From the NCBI GenBank assembly GCA_015232335.1, contig JADFZV010000004.1, positions 1-64,000 on the forward strand: a stretch of 64,000 bases of DNA, read 5' to 3'. Position 1 is the first letter of the stretch. The number at the start of each line of letters is the position of its first letter. Below the pieces are notes generated by a model. The model was given only the letters and a program-made list of their open reading frames with translations. It did no database searches and was not told where the DNA came from. The position numbers were made by a program, and so were the translations under genes. Source of the DNA: Alphaproteobacteria bacterium. Lineage in GTDB: Bacteria; Pseudomonadota; Alphaproteobacteria; Rhodospirillales; WMHbin7. Of the stretch, positions 45,224-55,430 are shown piece by piece.

Positions 45224-46420
45224 CTAGAAGCTTTTGGCAAACGCGCGGAAATTCTCTTCGACATAGGCCAGGGACTTGGCGTCGAGGCCTTGATGGCAGC
45301 CGATCAGCATGCCGCCTCGCATGACGCGGTCGGCATTGGCAAAGCCTGCCGCGTCTGCCCGGTGCGCGACATTCTTGAAGCCGGGTTGGCGCAAAATATT
45401 TCCGGTAAAAACGGTGCGCGTCTGAATGTCCGCCTTTTCGAAATGAATTTGCAGATCGCGCCTGGTAAAGGGGGCATCGTCCTTGACGATCAGCGGGAAG
45501 GCCAGCCAGCCGGTGCGCACATCGGCGCGCTGGCGAGGCAGGATGAACCAGTCCTGATAGTTAGAGAAGAAGCCGAGCAACGCCTTGAAATTGGCTTCTC
45601 GGGTCTGAATGAATCCTTCCAGCTTCTCAAGCTGGGCCAGGCCGAAGGCCGCCGATATTTCCGAAGGCAGGAAGTTGTAGCCGATGCCCTCGAAGATGAA
45701 TTTCGAATCATAGGGAATGCCGTCGACTTCGGCCATGAAGCGGTCGTCGATGCTTTCGCTTTCGCCCATCAGGCTGGACGAGCGGCCCCAGCCGCGCAAA
45801 AGCGTGGCGCGCCTGGCCAATCTCTCGTCGTTCATGGAAACCATGCCGCCGAAACCGGCCGCCGTTACCACATGCGAGGCATAGAAGCTGGTGACGGAAA
45901 TATCGGCAAGCGCCCCGGTGGGCCGCCCGCAGACGGTGGCTCCCAGCGTGTCGCAGGAATCTTCGATGACATAAAGCCCATGGCGGTCGGCGATGCGGCG
46001 CAGCTCCACCCAGTCGGGCAGATTGCCGATCAGATTGGGAATCATCAAAGCCCTGGTCTTGGGGCCGATCAAGGCTTCGACGCGCCTGGGATCAACAACA
46101 TAACTGTCGGCTTCGACATCGCAGAAAACCGGCACCAACCCCAGTTGGATCAGGGGGGCAACGGTGGTGGCGAAGGTAAGCGCCGGGGTGATGACCTCAG
46201 CACCTTTCGGAAGATCAAGGGCGGCAAAGGCCAGCAGATTGGCCGACGAGCCGGAATTGACCATCAGGCCGTGACGCTTGCCGAACAGGGCAGCTATTTT
46301 CGCCTCGAAGCTGGCGACTTTTGGCCCCGTCATCAGGGCCAGCGACTGGTTGCGCAGCACATCGGTAACGGCGGCGATTTCCTCTTCGCCATAGATGGCC
46401 TGACCGTAAAAGACGCGCAT
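45224..46420 (-). CDS. RfbH/ColD-like PLP-dependent sugar 3-dehydratase
   Basis: A 398-aa DegT/DnrJ/EryC1-fold protein. The position of the PLP-binding Lys holds His183 (SFYASHVVTAAGFGG), as in RfbH (E1) and ColD dehydratases that remove the C3 hydroxyl rather than transaminate. Unlike RfbH, which has four Cys for a 2Fe-2S cluster, the matching region here reads GWGRSSSLMGESESIDD, without cysteines, so it is closer to ColD in mechanism. The ATG at 46420 overlaps the upstream stop (TAATG). Substrate is inferred to be a 4-keto-6-deoxyhexose nucleotide. Confidence 0.82.
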   Translation of the reverse strand: MRVFYGQAIYGEEEIAAVTDVLRNQSLALMTGPKVASFEAKIAALFGKRHGLMVNSGSSANLLAFAALDLPKGAEVITPALTFATTVAPLIQLGLVPVFCDVEADSYVVDPRRVEALIGPKTRALMIPNLIGNLPDWVELRRIADRHGLYVIEDSCDTLGATVCGRPTGALADISVTSFYASHVVTAAGFGGMVSMNDERLARRATLLRGWGRSSSLMGESESIDDRFMAEVDGIPYDSKFIFEGIGYNFLPSEISAAFGLAQLEKLEGFIQTREANFKALLGFFSNYQDWFILPRQRADVRTGWLAFPLIVKDDAPFTRRDLQIHFEKADIQTRTVFTGNILRQPGFKNVAHRADAAGFANADRVMRGGMLIGCHQGLDAKSLAYVEENFRAFAKSF

Positions 46421-47643
46421 TAGATTGCCTCCACCTTGCGCACGGGCAAAATCCACTTGCCCCCCGCATCGCGCCAGGATCGTTCCTTGGCGTCGATTTC
46501 GTTGAAATGATTCCAGGCGAACAGGACGGCGGCATCGGGCGGTTCGGCCTTAAAGCGCTCGGGCGTCACCACGGGAATATGCGCCCCCGGCGATAAGGTG
46601 TTCTGCTTGGCGGGCGTGCTGTCGGAAATCCAGTCGAGATGGTCGGGCGTAATGCCGCACCAATTAATTACCGTCGCACTCTTGGCCGTGGCACCATAGC
46701 CCACAACCCGTTTTCCCTGGCGTTTGTAGCCGTCGATTAGCGCCATCAGGCGATCTCGCGATTCTTCGCAGCGGGCCTTGAAACGGTCGTAGGTGTCGGG
46801 CCTGTCCAACCCCAGGCTTTGTTCCTTGGCCAGGGCGGCGTTCAGGTCGGGCGAAGGGGGGCGAAAGCCCTTGCGTCCCAGGTGATAGCGCATGCAGCCG
46901 CCGTGATGATGATTGTGCTCGACATGAAAAACCTCCAGCCCGTGGCGGCCAAAGGCGTTGTTAAGCGCCGTGATCGACCAGATATACATATGCTCGGCAT
47001 AGACCTGGTCATAGGCGCAGTCTTCCACCATGTCGCCCAGATAGGGATCTTCCTGGATCATGACGCCCGATTGTTTCAGAAGGATCGCCACACCGGCGGC
47101 CACCGCATTGATGTCCTCGATATGGTGCATGGTGTTGGTGGCGATGAACAGGTCGGCGTTGCCATGCTCGGCCACGATGGATTTTGCCGTCTCGACGCCG
47201 AAGAAGGCCGAAAGTGTTGCCACACCCCTGGCCCTGGCGGCGTCGGCGACATTGGCCGATGGCTCGATGCCGAGATGGCGCAGGCCCGCCTTGGCGAAGT
47301 TCTGCAGCGTAATACCGTCGTTCGAGCCGATCTCAGTCACGAAGGGGTCGGGGCCGGTCAGATATCTTGCCATCAGGTCCTGGGCCATGGCGGCGAAATG
47401 CCGGCTCATCACCGCCGAAGTGCTGGCGAAATAGGCGTAATGGTCGTGGAACATTTGTTCCGGCCTGGGGATTTCGACGATTTGAAAGCATTTGCAGGTG
47501 GGGCACAGGGCTGGCTTCAACTCGTAGAAATATTCGGTGGTGAATTCGGCCTTGCCCCGCAGAAAGGCATTGGCGATCGGCATGCGGCCGAACGACATGA
47601 AAGGCTGGAGGGGGGTTTGGCAAATGCGGCAATGATAGGTCAT
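46420..47643 (-). CDS. Sugar C-methyltransferase (TylC3/NovU-type)
   Basis: A 407-aa three-domain enzyme. An N-terminal zinc domain has Cys5, Cys8, Cys47 and Cys50 (CRIC and CPTC). A central SAM-binding domain has VTEIGSNDGITLQNF, and a C-terminal Methyltransf_14 domain has RVVGYGATAKSATVINWC. This architecture belongs to C-methyltransferases of nucleotide-sugar pathways that make branched-chain sugars such as mycarose and, in Coxiella, virenose. It is preceded by the membrane protein gene and followed by the dehydratase in the same operon. Confidence 0.9.
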   Translation of the reverse strand: MTYHCRICQTPLQPFMSFGRMPIANAFLRGKAEFTTEYFYELKPALCPTCKCFQIVEIPRPEQMFHDHYAYFASTSAVMSRHFAAMAQDLMARYLTGPDPFVTEIGSNDGITLQNFAKAGLRHLGIEPSANVADAARARGVATLSAFFGVETAKSIVAEHGNADLFIATNTMHHIEDINAVAAGVAILLKQSGVMIQEDPYLGDMVEDCAYDQVYAEHMYIWSITALNNAFGRHGLEVFHVEHNHHHGGCMRYHLGRKGFRPPSPDLNAALAKEQSLGLDRPDTYDRFKARCEESRDRLMALIDGYKRQGKRVVGYGATAKSATVINWCGITPDHLDWISDSTPAKQNTLSPGAHIPVVTPERFKAEPPDAAVLFAWNHFNEIDAKERSWRDAGGKWILPVRKVEAI

Positions 47644-47655
47644 GGTGGGCGCAAG

Positions 47656-49179
47656 CTAGCTTTTTGGGGACGCGAAATCAACCGCCCGGCAGGCCCAGAG
47701 GTCGAAGTATCTGCCTTTTTCCCGAAGCTCGTAGTTTTCCAGGAAGACCTGACGGTAGGCAAACAGGAAATCCTGGCCGGAAAAGACGCTGGGCATGGTG
47801 AAAGGGGGCTCGCCTGCAGGGATCAGCCAAAGCCCGGTTTTGCAGTCGGCCAGCCGCTCTTTGCGAGCCTGCGTCGCTGGGTGGCCGATGAAGGCCACCT
47901 CCATGTCCGACCAGCCATCGAAGCTGGTGGGATTGCCTTTGAAGCTTAAGATAGGCCTTAAGAAGGTGGTGCGGTAGGTTTCGGCCACGTCGCGCCCGAA
48001 GCCCATTTCCAGGCTCTGTTCGGGATGGGCTGACGCAAATCCTTCGATTTCAAGGGCGGCTTCGGCCATCCAAGCCCGTTCGGCCATATAGCGATGCAGG
48101 CGCCGTTGCGCAGGCCATGCTAACAGGGCGGGAATCAGGATCAGCAGAATCAGCGTGGTCGGAAGCACAAAAAGCCGGGCAGGGGGCAGTTTTTGGCAAA
48201 GACGCAGGCATAGATCGGCCCACAGGGGTAGGAAAGGCACCAGTTGATACCAGGCACTGCCCGCCACCGAGGCTGGATAAAGCCCGACCAGCAGGCAGGC
48301 CCCGTAACCCAGAGCATAGAGACGCTCGTTCCAGTCGATGCGCTTCCAGGCGAAGGGCAGGAGGAGAAGGGGGGCGGCTAGCGGCAGCATGCGCTTGGCC
48401 GACTGGAGCAGAAGGCCGGGTTCGATGCCGCGCACACCCACGGCCTGGGACAATCCGCCCAGATAAAGGTCGAGTGGGAAGGCGGGAAGCAGGAAAGGGG
48501 CCAGCCAGGCCAGCCCAGCCGTCAGGCCTGCCAGAGGCCAGGACAGCGGCCAGCGCCTGGCGGCGAAACCCAAAGCCAGCGGAGCCAGGAAAAGGAATCC
48601 GTGGGCCTTCACATTCATCGCCAGCCCGGCTGCGATCCCCAAGGCCAGGGGGGCTGCCCACCAGGGCTTTCCGGCCCTTCCCAGTTCAGCCGTGGCCAGC
48701 AGCCCCAGTGACACCAGCATCAGGGTGATGGGGTCGGCCCGGGTCCAAATCCCGTGGGGACCCGCCATCAGGATGCCCGCTCCCAGAAGGGCGATGGCCG
48801 GGGCTATCCAATTTGGCCCGAAGCGGCGCTTTGCATGCAGGGCGAAGGCGGCCAGGGTAATGAAGGCCGCCAAAATCCCCCCTAGCTTGCTGCCAGCGAT
48901 CGAGCCAGAGCCCAGGGAAAGCCAAAGGGCGTTCCATAGATAGGGGACGGGGCCGTAGAGGGTAAGCAGGAAATCCGAGGCATCCGGGGGCATATAGGCC
49001 TTAAGGCCCTGGGCCACGCGCCAGGAGCGGATCGCCATATTTGGCTCGCCATGGTCGAAATATGATGGAAAACCAAGGTAGTTGAAGGCAAGCAAGCCCA
49101 GCCCAGCCAAACTTGCAAGGGCAAGGAGGGCGAAGATTAGGCGGCTGGGGCGGGAAGAAAGAGGGTGGGGCAGGGTCAT
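47656..49179 (-). CDS. Polytopic membrane protein, GT-C glycosyltransferase-like
   Basis: A 507-aa protein with about 10-12 hydrophobic helices and a C-terminal soluble part of about 130 residues. A periplasmic loop after helix 1 has FPSYFDHGEPNMAIRSW; an acidic/His pair in the first loop is typical of lipid-sugar-dependent GT-C transferases (GT39/GT83 style). The match is by layout only. It heads the deoxysugar operon, 12 bases before the C-methyltransferase, which suggests transfer of the finished sugar to a surface glycan. The ATG at 49179 was chosen; one 6 codons upstream is possible. Confidence 0.7.
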   Translation of the reverse strand: MTLPHPLSSRPSRLIFALLALASLAGLGLLAFNYLGFPSYFDHGEPNMAIRSWRVAQGLKAYMPPDASDFLLTLYGPVPYLWNALWLSLGSGSIAGSKLGGILAAFITLAAFALHAKRRFGPNWIAPAIALLGAGILMAGPHGIWTRADPITLMLVSLGLLATAELGRAGKPWWAAPLALGIAAGLAMNVKAHGFLFLAPLALGFAARRWPLSWPLAGLTAGLAWLAPFLLPAFPLDLYLGGLSQAVGVRGIEPGLLLQSAKRMLPLAAPLLLLPFAWKRIDWNERLYALGYGACLLVGLYPASVAGSAWYQLVPFLPLWADLCLRLCQKLPPARLFVLPTTLILLILIPALLAWPAQRRLHRYMAERAWMAEAALEIEGFASAHPEQSLEMGFGRDVAETYRTTFLRPILSFKGNPTSFDGWSDMEVAFIGHPATQARKERLADCKTGLWLIPAGEPPFTMPSVFSGQDFLFAYRQVFLENYELREKGRYFDLWACRAVDFASPKS

Positions 49180-49319
49180 GGGTCCGAGATTGTCCAAGGA
49201 AGGCGCTGGCGTCCATTGAAAATTAACCCAGCCGGGCGTATATTAAACAGGGTCGCTGAAGGCGGCTTTGGTCCGGCGCGGCTTAAGGCACGCTGGCGAG
49301 ATGAACAGGATGTTCGGCC

Positions 49320-49421
49320 ATGATGATCTTTCTTTCAGCTTTGATTTTCGCCCTCTTCGCCCATTCTGTTTTGGCGCGTCGTGCCGCCCTCGTGCCTGCC
49401 CGTAAGGGCCGGAGGCTCTGA
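49320..49421 (+). CDS. Possible 33-aa membrane peptide or leader ORF
   Basis: A short frame starting ATGATG at 49320 encodes MMIFLSALIFALFAHSVLA, a hydrophobic segment, followed by a basic tail ending KGRRL. An AGGA ribosome site lies 9 bases upstream, and the stop overlaps the next start as TGATG. Those two signs support translation and coupling. The frame is too short to trust on coding bias alone, and a second short frame from 49301 overlaps it. Confidence 0.4.
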   Translation: MMIFLSALIFALFAHSVLARRAALVPARKGRRL

Positions 49422-50551
49422 TGGCGGTCGATCCCACTGGCGGTCTTAATCCTCTGACCGCGACCTTCTCACTGAGCGGGTCGATGCAGGACCTGATCTA
49501 TCAAAAGATGCAGGATAGATTCAAGGCCCGCATGCAAAAGGAAAGCGATGCCCGTAGCGAGGTGTTTGACGCCCGCGCGAAATATTACGAAGCGCAGACC
49601 GAGAAACTGTCCACCGTGCGCGGCGGGATTGATCTGGCGGCGACCTATTCCAAGGATGCGGCAACTCAGGCCAAGAAGATCAAGGACCTGATCTTCGACA
49701 TGAAGGTGCTGCTGGAAAGTGCCAGTCGCGATCCCACCTATTACGCCCAGGAATTCGATAAGAAATTGGGCGAACTCCATAACGCGTCGACAGAGCTTCC
49801 GGGCGCTTATAATTTGGTGGGGGCCAAAAGCCGCACCAATTACGATGCCAATTCTTTCGACATGAAAATCGACGAGTACGGCACGAAATACACCATGGAA
49901 GGGGCTAATATCGGATCGGATTACATGATCACCGATTCGGCTGGCAAATTCTGGGTTCCTGAATTTTCCACCCGTTCCATCAAGCGCTACGACAACTTTG
50001 ATTCGGGCGATCTGGCGGATAACACGACCTATTCCACCACCCAGTCCGCCGCCGCCGGCTCTGGTTCATCGACCAACTATCTCGTCACCCGTACCGATGT
50101 CGATTATTCCAACAGCGCCATTTCCTTCGATGTCGGTGGCGTCAGCTATACCGGGACGATTTCCAAGGGTGGATTGGGCGTTCCCCAAAGCTGGATCTAT
50201 GGCGGCTTCGCCGATGCTGCAGGCATCGCCCAGGCGAAGTTGGATGTTGACGAGGCGCTGGAAGACGCGGAAATGGAAGTGACTCGCCTGACCAGCTTGC
50301 AGGCCTTTGCCGATGGCCAGTACAACGTCGTTTCCAACACCATCGAAGAGAACAAGACGCAGATGACCAACGCCCTGATCGCTCAGATGGAAGAGGAATA
50401 TGATTTTGCCAGGAAGCTGAAGACCGAGTTCCAGTCCGCCGTTACCAGCATCGCCTCGATCTCCGATACGCAAAAGCAGTATTCGCAGATGTTCGGCTCG
50501 ATGCTGGGCAAGGACAAGCTGATGAGCTATATCTTCAGCCAGACAGTTTAA
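49421..50551 (+). CDS. Flagellin-like coiled-coil protein of unknown function
   Basis: A 376-aa protein with no signal peptide and no Cys. Residues about 20-120 and 285-376 are long helical segments with heptad character (KKIKDLIFDMKVLLESA; QYNVVSNTIEENKTQMTNAL), while about 130-280 is a Ser/Thr/Gly/Asp/Tyr-rich, probably beta-rich insert. Helical ends around a variable polar middle is how flagellins and FlgL-type junction proteins are built, and the C-terminal helix echoes the flagellin pattern, but no confident family match can be made. A strong GGAGG site is 5 bases before the ATG. No flagellar genes are nearby. The 3' end overlaps the convergent nifO-like gene by 4 bases. Confidence 0.75.
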   Translation: MAVDPTGGLNPLTATFSLSGSMQDLIYQKMQDRFKARMQKESDARSEVFDARAKYYEAQTEKLSTVRGGIDLAATYSKDAATQAKKIKDLIFDMKVLLESASRDPTYYAQEFDKKLGELHNASTELPGAYNLVGAKSRTNYDANSFDMKIDEYGTKYTMEGANIGSDYMITDSAGKFWVPEFSTRSIKRYDNFDSGDLADNTTYSTTQSAAAGSGSSTNYLVTRTDVDYSNSAISFDVGGVSYTGTISKGGLGVPQSWIYGGFADAAGIAQAKLDVDEALEDAEMEVTRLTSLQAFADGQYNVVSNTIEENKTQMTNALIAQMEEEYDFARKLKTEFQSAVTSIASISDTQKQYSQMFGSMLGKDKLMSYIFSQTV

Positions 50552-50976
50552 GCCGTCCCTTCCGTTTTGCAGTTGCTCGCCGTGCCGATGCATGTTTCGG
50601 GCGGTGTTTCGCCGTCAAGCAGGTCGGGGCGTATGTCGATCCAACCCTTCATCCGGGCGGGATCGAATCCTGCGCAATGCTGGCCCTGGGCTTCCATCAA
50701 GGGGCGCCGGATCAGCAGAGGATCGGCCAGCATATGGGCGATTGCCAACTCGGGGCTCAGCTTTTCCGGCGCGATCTCGCCTGATTTGATGCGAGGCGAA
50801 GCGCGGTTGAACCAGTCAGCCACATCTAGGCCCTGGAAAAAGGGCTCCAGATTTTCCGCCGTCCAGTTCTCCGCCAGCAGATCGCGCACATCAAGCCGAT
50901 GTCCAGATGCGATCAGCAGCGACTTCTGGCGCGCGTTGCCTTTGCAGCCTGGCTTTTCCCAGAAGGTAATCTTCAT
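50548..50976 (-). CDS. ArsC-like nitrogenase-associated protein (NifO-type)
   Basis: A 142-aa thioredoxin-fold protein of the ArsC/Spx group. The N-terminal MKITFWEKPGCKGNARQKSLL is the family opening, with one Cys in place of the usual CxxC, and DVRDLLAENWTAENLEPFF follows. Close family members are found in nif clusters as nitrogenase-associated proteins. Its ATG overlaps the draG stop by 4 bases, so it is the third gene of a draT-draG-nifO-like operon (the position called draB in some species). Confidence 0.83.
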   Translation of the reverse strand: MKITFWEKPGCKGNARQKSLLIASGHRLDVRDLLAENWTAENLEPFFQGLDVADWFNRASPRIKSGEIAPEKLSPELAIAHMLADPLLIRRPLMEAQGQHCAGFDPARMKGWIDIRPDLLDGETPPETCIGTASNCKTEGTA

Positions 50977-51893
50977 GGCCGCAAGGCTTCCCTGGCAGAG
51001 ACATTCTCGGCGATCTTAAGCAGATGTGGCACCTGGCGCTCGATCTCGCGCTGGGCTGGCTCCTCCAGTTTCTCGCGCCAGGAATCGGGAATGTCGCCGA
51101 TGCCGTAGGTGGCTCCCGCCAGCATGCCGGCCAGGGCGCCGGTGGTGTCGGCGTCGCCGCCCTGATTGACCACCTCGATCAGGCACGAGCGAAAGCTGTC
51201 GGTGCGGAAGTAGTAATGCAGCACTGTCTGCACCGTATCGACGACATAGGCCGAGCATTGCCCCTTGTAAGGATCGAAGCGGAAGCTGCGGTGGGTTTCC
51301 ACCAGATGATTGGCGTGATCGCGCGCCGCCTTGATGCCGCCACCCAGGATCAGGGATTGAACCATTCTGCCCAGGTTCAGGGTGGCCGCATCAGAAAGTG
51401 GGTGGTTGTGTGTCACATGCGCCTGGGCCAGAGCCCATGCCTCAAAGGTTTTGGGAGCGCCCAGGGTGGCGATGGCGGTGGGCAGAATGCGCATGACGGC
51501 GCCATTGCCGCCGTCGCCGTCATTGGGCAGGGCCTGCATCGTTCCTTCGCTCATGTAGCGCCTTATGCCGCGCCTGCAGGTGTTGCCGACATCGACCGGC
51601 TTGGTCTTCAGCCAGTCAAGGAAACATTCGCAGACGCACTTGAGGTCGAATCCGTTGGCATCGATATGCGCTTTTCCAAGGGCAATGCTCATGGCTGTGT
51701 CGTCGGTGGTCTGCCCGGGCTTCAGTTTCAGCCAGCCGCCGCCGATCATCTTCTTGTGCGTTCCGTACTGGGTTTCGATTTCGCGCTTGGTCAGGAACTC
51801 GACCGTGGCCCCCAGCGCATCGCCGATGGCAAGCCCCAGATAGGCCCCCATGGCGCGCCGCTTGATGTCGTCGGTGATAAGGAATTGCGTCAT
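50973..51893 (-). CDS. draG: ADP-ribosyl-[dinitrogen reductase] glycohydrolase
   Basis: Removes ADP-ribose from NifH and so restores nitrogenase activity when fixed nitrogen falls; 306 aa. Binuclear metal ligands are visible: TDDTAMSIAL (63-72), and QGGDADTTGALAGMLAG (about 240-256). The N-terminal GAYLGLAIGDALGATVEF is the ADP-ribosylglycohydrolase signature. The start shares one base with the draT stop (TGATG). In related bacteria DraG is held at the membrane by GlnK-AmtB under ammonium, and that pair is also in this window. Confidence 0.96.
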   Translation of the reverse strand: MTQFLITDDIKRRAMGAYLGLAIGDALGATVEFLTKREIETQYGTHKKMIGGGWLKLKPGQTTDDTAMSIALGKAHIDANGFDLKCVCECFLDWLKTKPVDVGNTCRRGIRRYMSEGTMQALPNDGDGGNGAVMRILPTAIATLGAPKTFEAWALAQAHVTHNHPLSDAATLNLGRMVQSLILGGGIKAARDHANHLVETHRSFRFDPYKGQCSAYVVDTVQTVLHYYFRTDSFRSCLIEVVNQGGDADTTGALAGMLAGATYGIGDIPDSWREKLEEPAQREIERQVPHLLKIAENVSAREALRP

Positions 51894-52738
51894 CAGAAAT
51901 AGCTCGCTTTCACGCGGTAGTCTCCGCCGATCACCATATATTCATGTTCGCCCTTCAAGGGGGCGGTAGGTAGCAGAGCATTGAAGAACAGAATTTTCGA
52001 AGCGGGCACCGTCGCTTCCAGAATGTGATCGCCGAATTCGCCCGCGATATCGCGCGACGAGGAAAAGGAAATCAGGTTGTTGAGCCGCACGACAATGGTG
52101 CGCTGATCCAGTCGCTCGACCAGCACCTGCTCCTCATAGCTGTTGACGCCGCGATACAAGGTGAGATGCTTTCGGCCCGCCAGAAAGAAGCGGGCCAGCG
52201 ACCATTGGCAGAATTCATACAGCAGATCCAGTTGCAGATAGATCGAGTTGGCGTGAAAACGGGAAGACATTTTCTCCTCGGTATAGGCCAGCCATCCCCC
52301 ACTGCCCACGCGGCCCACCGGTTCCTTGTGGAAAGTGGGAAACAGCCCGAAGCGGCTTTCCACCCAGCCTTTCAAGACGGCGCCTTCGGGGCTGTTGGTT
52401 TCATATCCCCAGCCCTTGATCAGGCGCAGATAGCTGGAACGGAAGCGTTGGCGGCCCTTGAACGGCCCACTCTTCTCCTTTTGCTCAGGCTCAAGTCCGA
52501 ACATGGTGCCCAGCCATTGCTGAAAGGCCTCGCAGGCATCTTCCGGGCTTTCGGCCCTGGGCAGCATTTCCTGGAAGAGCCCCTTGTTGGTCTCGCGCAC
52601 GCCGGCCAGATGCAAGGGCACCGGATAGTCGTTATAGGCCACCGAGGCGATCAGCCCCGTGGGCACGCCGACCAGATTGGTGCTGTGTCCCCTTGAGGCC
52701 TCTTCGGGCGAACGCGCCACGTTGCTCTCCTTGTTCAA
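51893..52738 (-). CDS. draT: NAD+--dinitrogen-reductase ADP-ribosyltransferase
   Basis: Transfers ADP-ribose from NAD to Arg101 of NifH, switching nitrogenase off in response to ammonium or energy loss; 281 aa, as in Rhodospirillum and Azospirillum. Recognised by overall sequence (STNLVGVPTGLIASVAYNDYP, then RQRFRSSYLRLIKGWGYETNSPEGAVLKGWVESRFGLFPT-type core, in part) and by its place divergent from nifH with draG behind it. No -24/-12 element was found in front of it, fitting the nif-independent expression of draTG known in relatives. Confidence 0.95.
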   Translation of the reverse strand: MNKESNVARSPEEASRGHSTNLVGVPTGLIASVAYNDYPVPLHLAGVRETNKGLFQEMLPRAESPEDACEAFQQWLGTMFGLEPEQKEKSGPFKGRQRFRSSYLRLIKGWGYETNSPEGAVLKGWVESRFGLFPTFHKEPVGRVGSGGWLAYTEEKMSSRFHANSIYLQLDLLYEFCQWSLARFFLAGRKHLTLYRGVNSYEEQVLVERLDQRTIVVRLNNLISFSSSRDIAGEFGDHILEATVPASKILFFNALLPTAPLKGEHEYMVIGGDYRVKASYF

Positions 52739-52818
52739 CCCGCTGCTCAGAAATCATTAATGCAAAAAGCAAGCCGTTCGCAATGCACGTCATTTTGGGC
52801 ATTTTGGCAAGAGTGCCC

Positions 52819-52834
52819 TGTGACACAGGCGACA
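52819..52834. promoter_or_regulatory. NifA upstream activator site 1
   Basis: TGT-N10-ACA, the NifA recognition pattern, matches exactly (TGT at 52819-52821, ACA at 52832-52834). It lies about 160 bases before the likely nifH transcription start and 31 bases from site 2, roughly three helical turns. Confidence 0.75.
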
Positions 52835-52849
52835 CGCCTGTCGGGAGAT

Positions 52850-52865
52850 TGTCGGGGTCGCGACA
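52850..52865. promoter_or_regulatory. NifA upstream activator site 2
   Basis: A second exact TGT-N10-ACA (TGT at 52850-52852, ACA at 52863-52865) on the same helical face as site 1. It lies about 105 bases upstream of the -12 element of the nifH promoter, within the usual range for NifA activation with IHF-type bending. Confidence 0.75.
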
Positions 52866-52905
52866 GGGCCGGGGAAAGCCCAGGACGGATCGGTTCATCT
52901 GTTAA

Positions 52906-53913
<1,008 letters not shown>

Positions 53914-53966
53914 AGCGGCATCCCCCTTTCGAAGCATGGTTGTTTGGAATCTATAGGAGACAGGTC

Positions 53967-55415
53967 ATGGATGGCATGAACCCGGACGTGAAGGCCGAGC
54001 GCAAGGCCCTGATCGAGGAAGTTCTCTCGGCATACCCTGAGAAGACGGCCAAGAAGCGCGCACGACATTTGAACGTCTATGATGAAGGCAAGCCCGACTG
54101 CGGCGTCAAGTCGAACATCAAGACGGCGCCGGGCGTCATGACCATCCGTGGCTGCGCCTATGCCGGTTCCAAGGGCGTGGTCTTCGGGCCCTTGAAGGAC
54201 ATGGTGCATATCAGCCATGGCCCGGTGGGATGTGGCCAATATTCCTGGTCGCAGCGGCGCAATTACTATACCGGTACCACCGGCGTTGACACCTTCGTCA
54301 CCATGCAGGTGACCAGCGATTTCCAGGAACGCGACATCGTCTTCGGCGGCGACAAGAAGCTGGAGAAGGTGATCGACGAGATCCATGAAATGTTCCCCCT
54401 GAACAAGGGTGTTTCGATCCAGTCGGAATGTCCGATTGGTCTGATCGGCGACGATATCGAGGCGGTGGCCAAGAAGAAAGCCAAGGAACACGGCAAGATG
54501 GTGGTTCCCGTGCGCTGCGAGGGTTTCCGCGGCGTGTCGCAGTCGCTGGGCCATCATATCGCCAACGATGCCGTGCGCGACTGGATGCTGGGCAAGGGCA
54601 AGTCCAAGGATTTCGAGACGACCCCTTACGATGTGGTGGTGATCGGCGATTACAATATCGGTGGCGATGCCTGGGCCAGCCGCATTCTGCTGGAAGACAT
54701 GGGGCTGCGCGTTATCGGCCTGTGGTCGGGCGATGCGACGCTGGCCGAGATCGAGCGCGGCAACAAGGGCAAGCTCAATCTCATTCACTGCTATCGCTCG
54801 ATGAACTATATCTGCCGCCATATGGAAGAGCAGTTCAGTATTCCCTGGATGGAATACAATTTCTTCGGTCCCACCCAGATTGCCCGCTCGCTTCGCGCCA
54901 TCGCCGAGAAGTTCGACGACAAGATCAAGGCCGGTGCCGAGCGCGTGATCGCCAAGTACCAGCCGATGGCCGAGGCGGTTCTCGCCAGGTACAAGCCGCG
55001 TCTGGAAGGCAAGAAGGCGATGCTGTATGTGGGCGGCCTGCGTCCGCGCCACGTCGCCGACGCCTATGGCGATCTGGGCATCGATATCATCGGCACGGGC
55101 TATGAATTCGCCCATAGCGACGATTATCAGCGCACCGCCCATTACATCAAGGACGCCACGCTGGTTTACGATGACGTGACCGACTACGAATTGGAAAAAT
55201 TCATCGACAAGATGCGCCCCGATCTCGTCGGTTCGGGCATCAAGGAAAAATATTCGACCCAGAAGATGGGCGTGCCTTTCCGCCAGTTGCACTCGTGGGA
55301 TTACTCAGGCCCCTATCACGGCTATGACGGCTTCGCCATCTTCGCCCGCGATATGGACATGGCGATCAACAGCCCCATATGGGCGCTGAACAAGGCCCCC
55401 TGGAAAGCCGCCTGA
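53967..55415 (+). CDS. nifD: Nitrogenase MoFe protein alpha chain NifD
   Basis: Binds the FeMo cofactor and half of the P-cluster; 482 aa. P-cluster cysteines Cys63, Cys89 (HGPVGCGQY) and Cys155 ([11 protein letters not shown]) and the cofactor ligand Cys275 ([10 protein letters not shown]) are all present, as is the C-terminal [15 protein letters not shown] region with the cofactor His. AGGAGACAG precedes the ATG at 53967. The residues match the molybdenum enzyme, not the V or Fe-only forms. Confidence 0.98.
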   Translation: MDGMNPDVKAERKALIEEVLSAYPEKTAKKRARHLNVYDEGKPDCGVKSNIKTAPGVMTIRGCAYAGSKGVVFGPLKDMVHISHGPVGCGQYSWSQRRNYYTGTTGVDTFVTMQVTSDFQERDIVFGGDKKLEKVIDEIHEMFPLNKGVSIQSECPIGLIGDDIEAVAKKKAKEHGKMVVPVRCEGFRGVSQSLGHHIANDAVRDWMLGKGKSKDFETTPYDVVVIGDYNIGGDAWASRILLEDMGLRVIGLWSGDATLAEIERGNKGKLNLIHCYRSMNYICRHMEEQFSIPWMEYNFFGPTQIARSLRAIAEKFDDKIKAGAERVIAKYQPMAEAVLARYKPRLEGKKAMLYVGGLRPRHVADAYGDLGIDIIGTGYEFAHSDDYQRTAHYIKDATLVYDDVTDYELEKFIDKMRPDLVGSGIKEKYSTQKMGVPFRQLHSWDYSGPYHGYDGFAIFARDMDMAINSPIWALNKAPWKAA

Positions 55416-55430
55416 TTTAGGAGAACTTCG

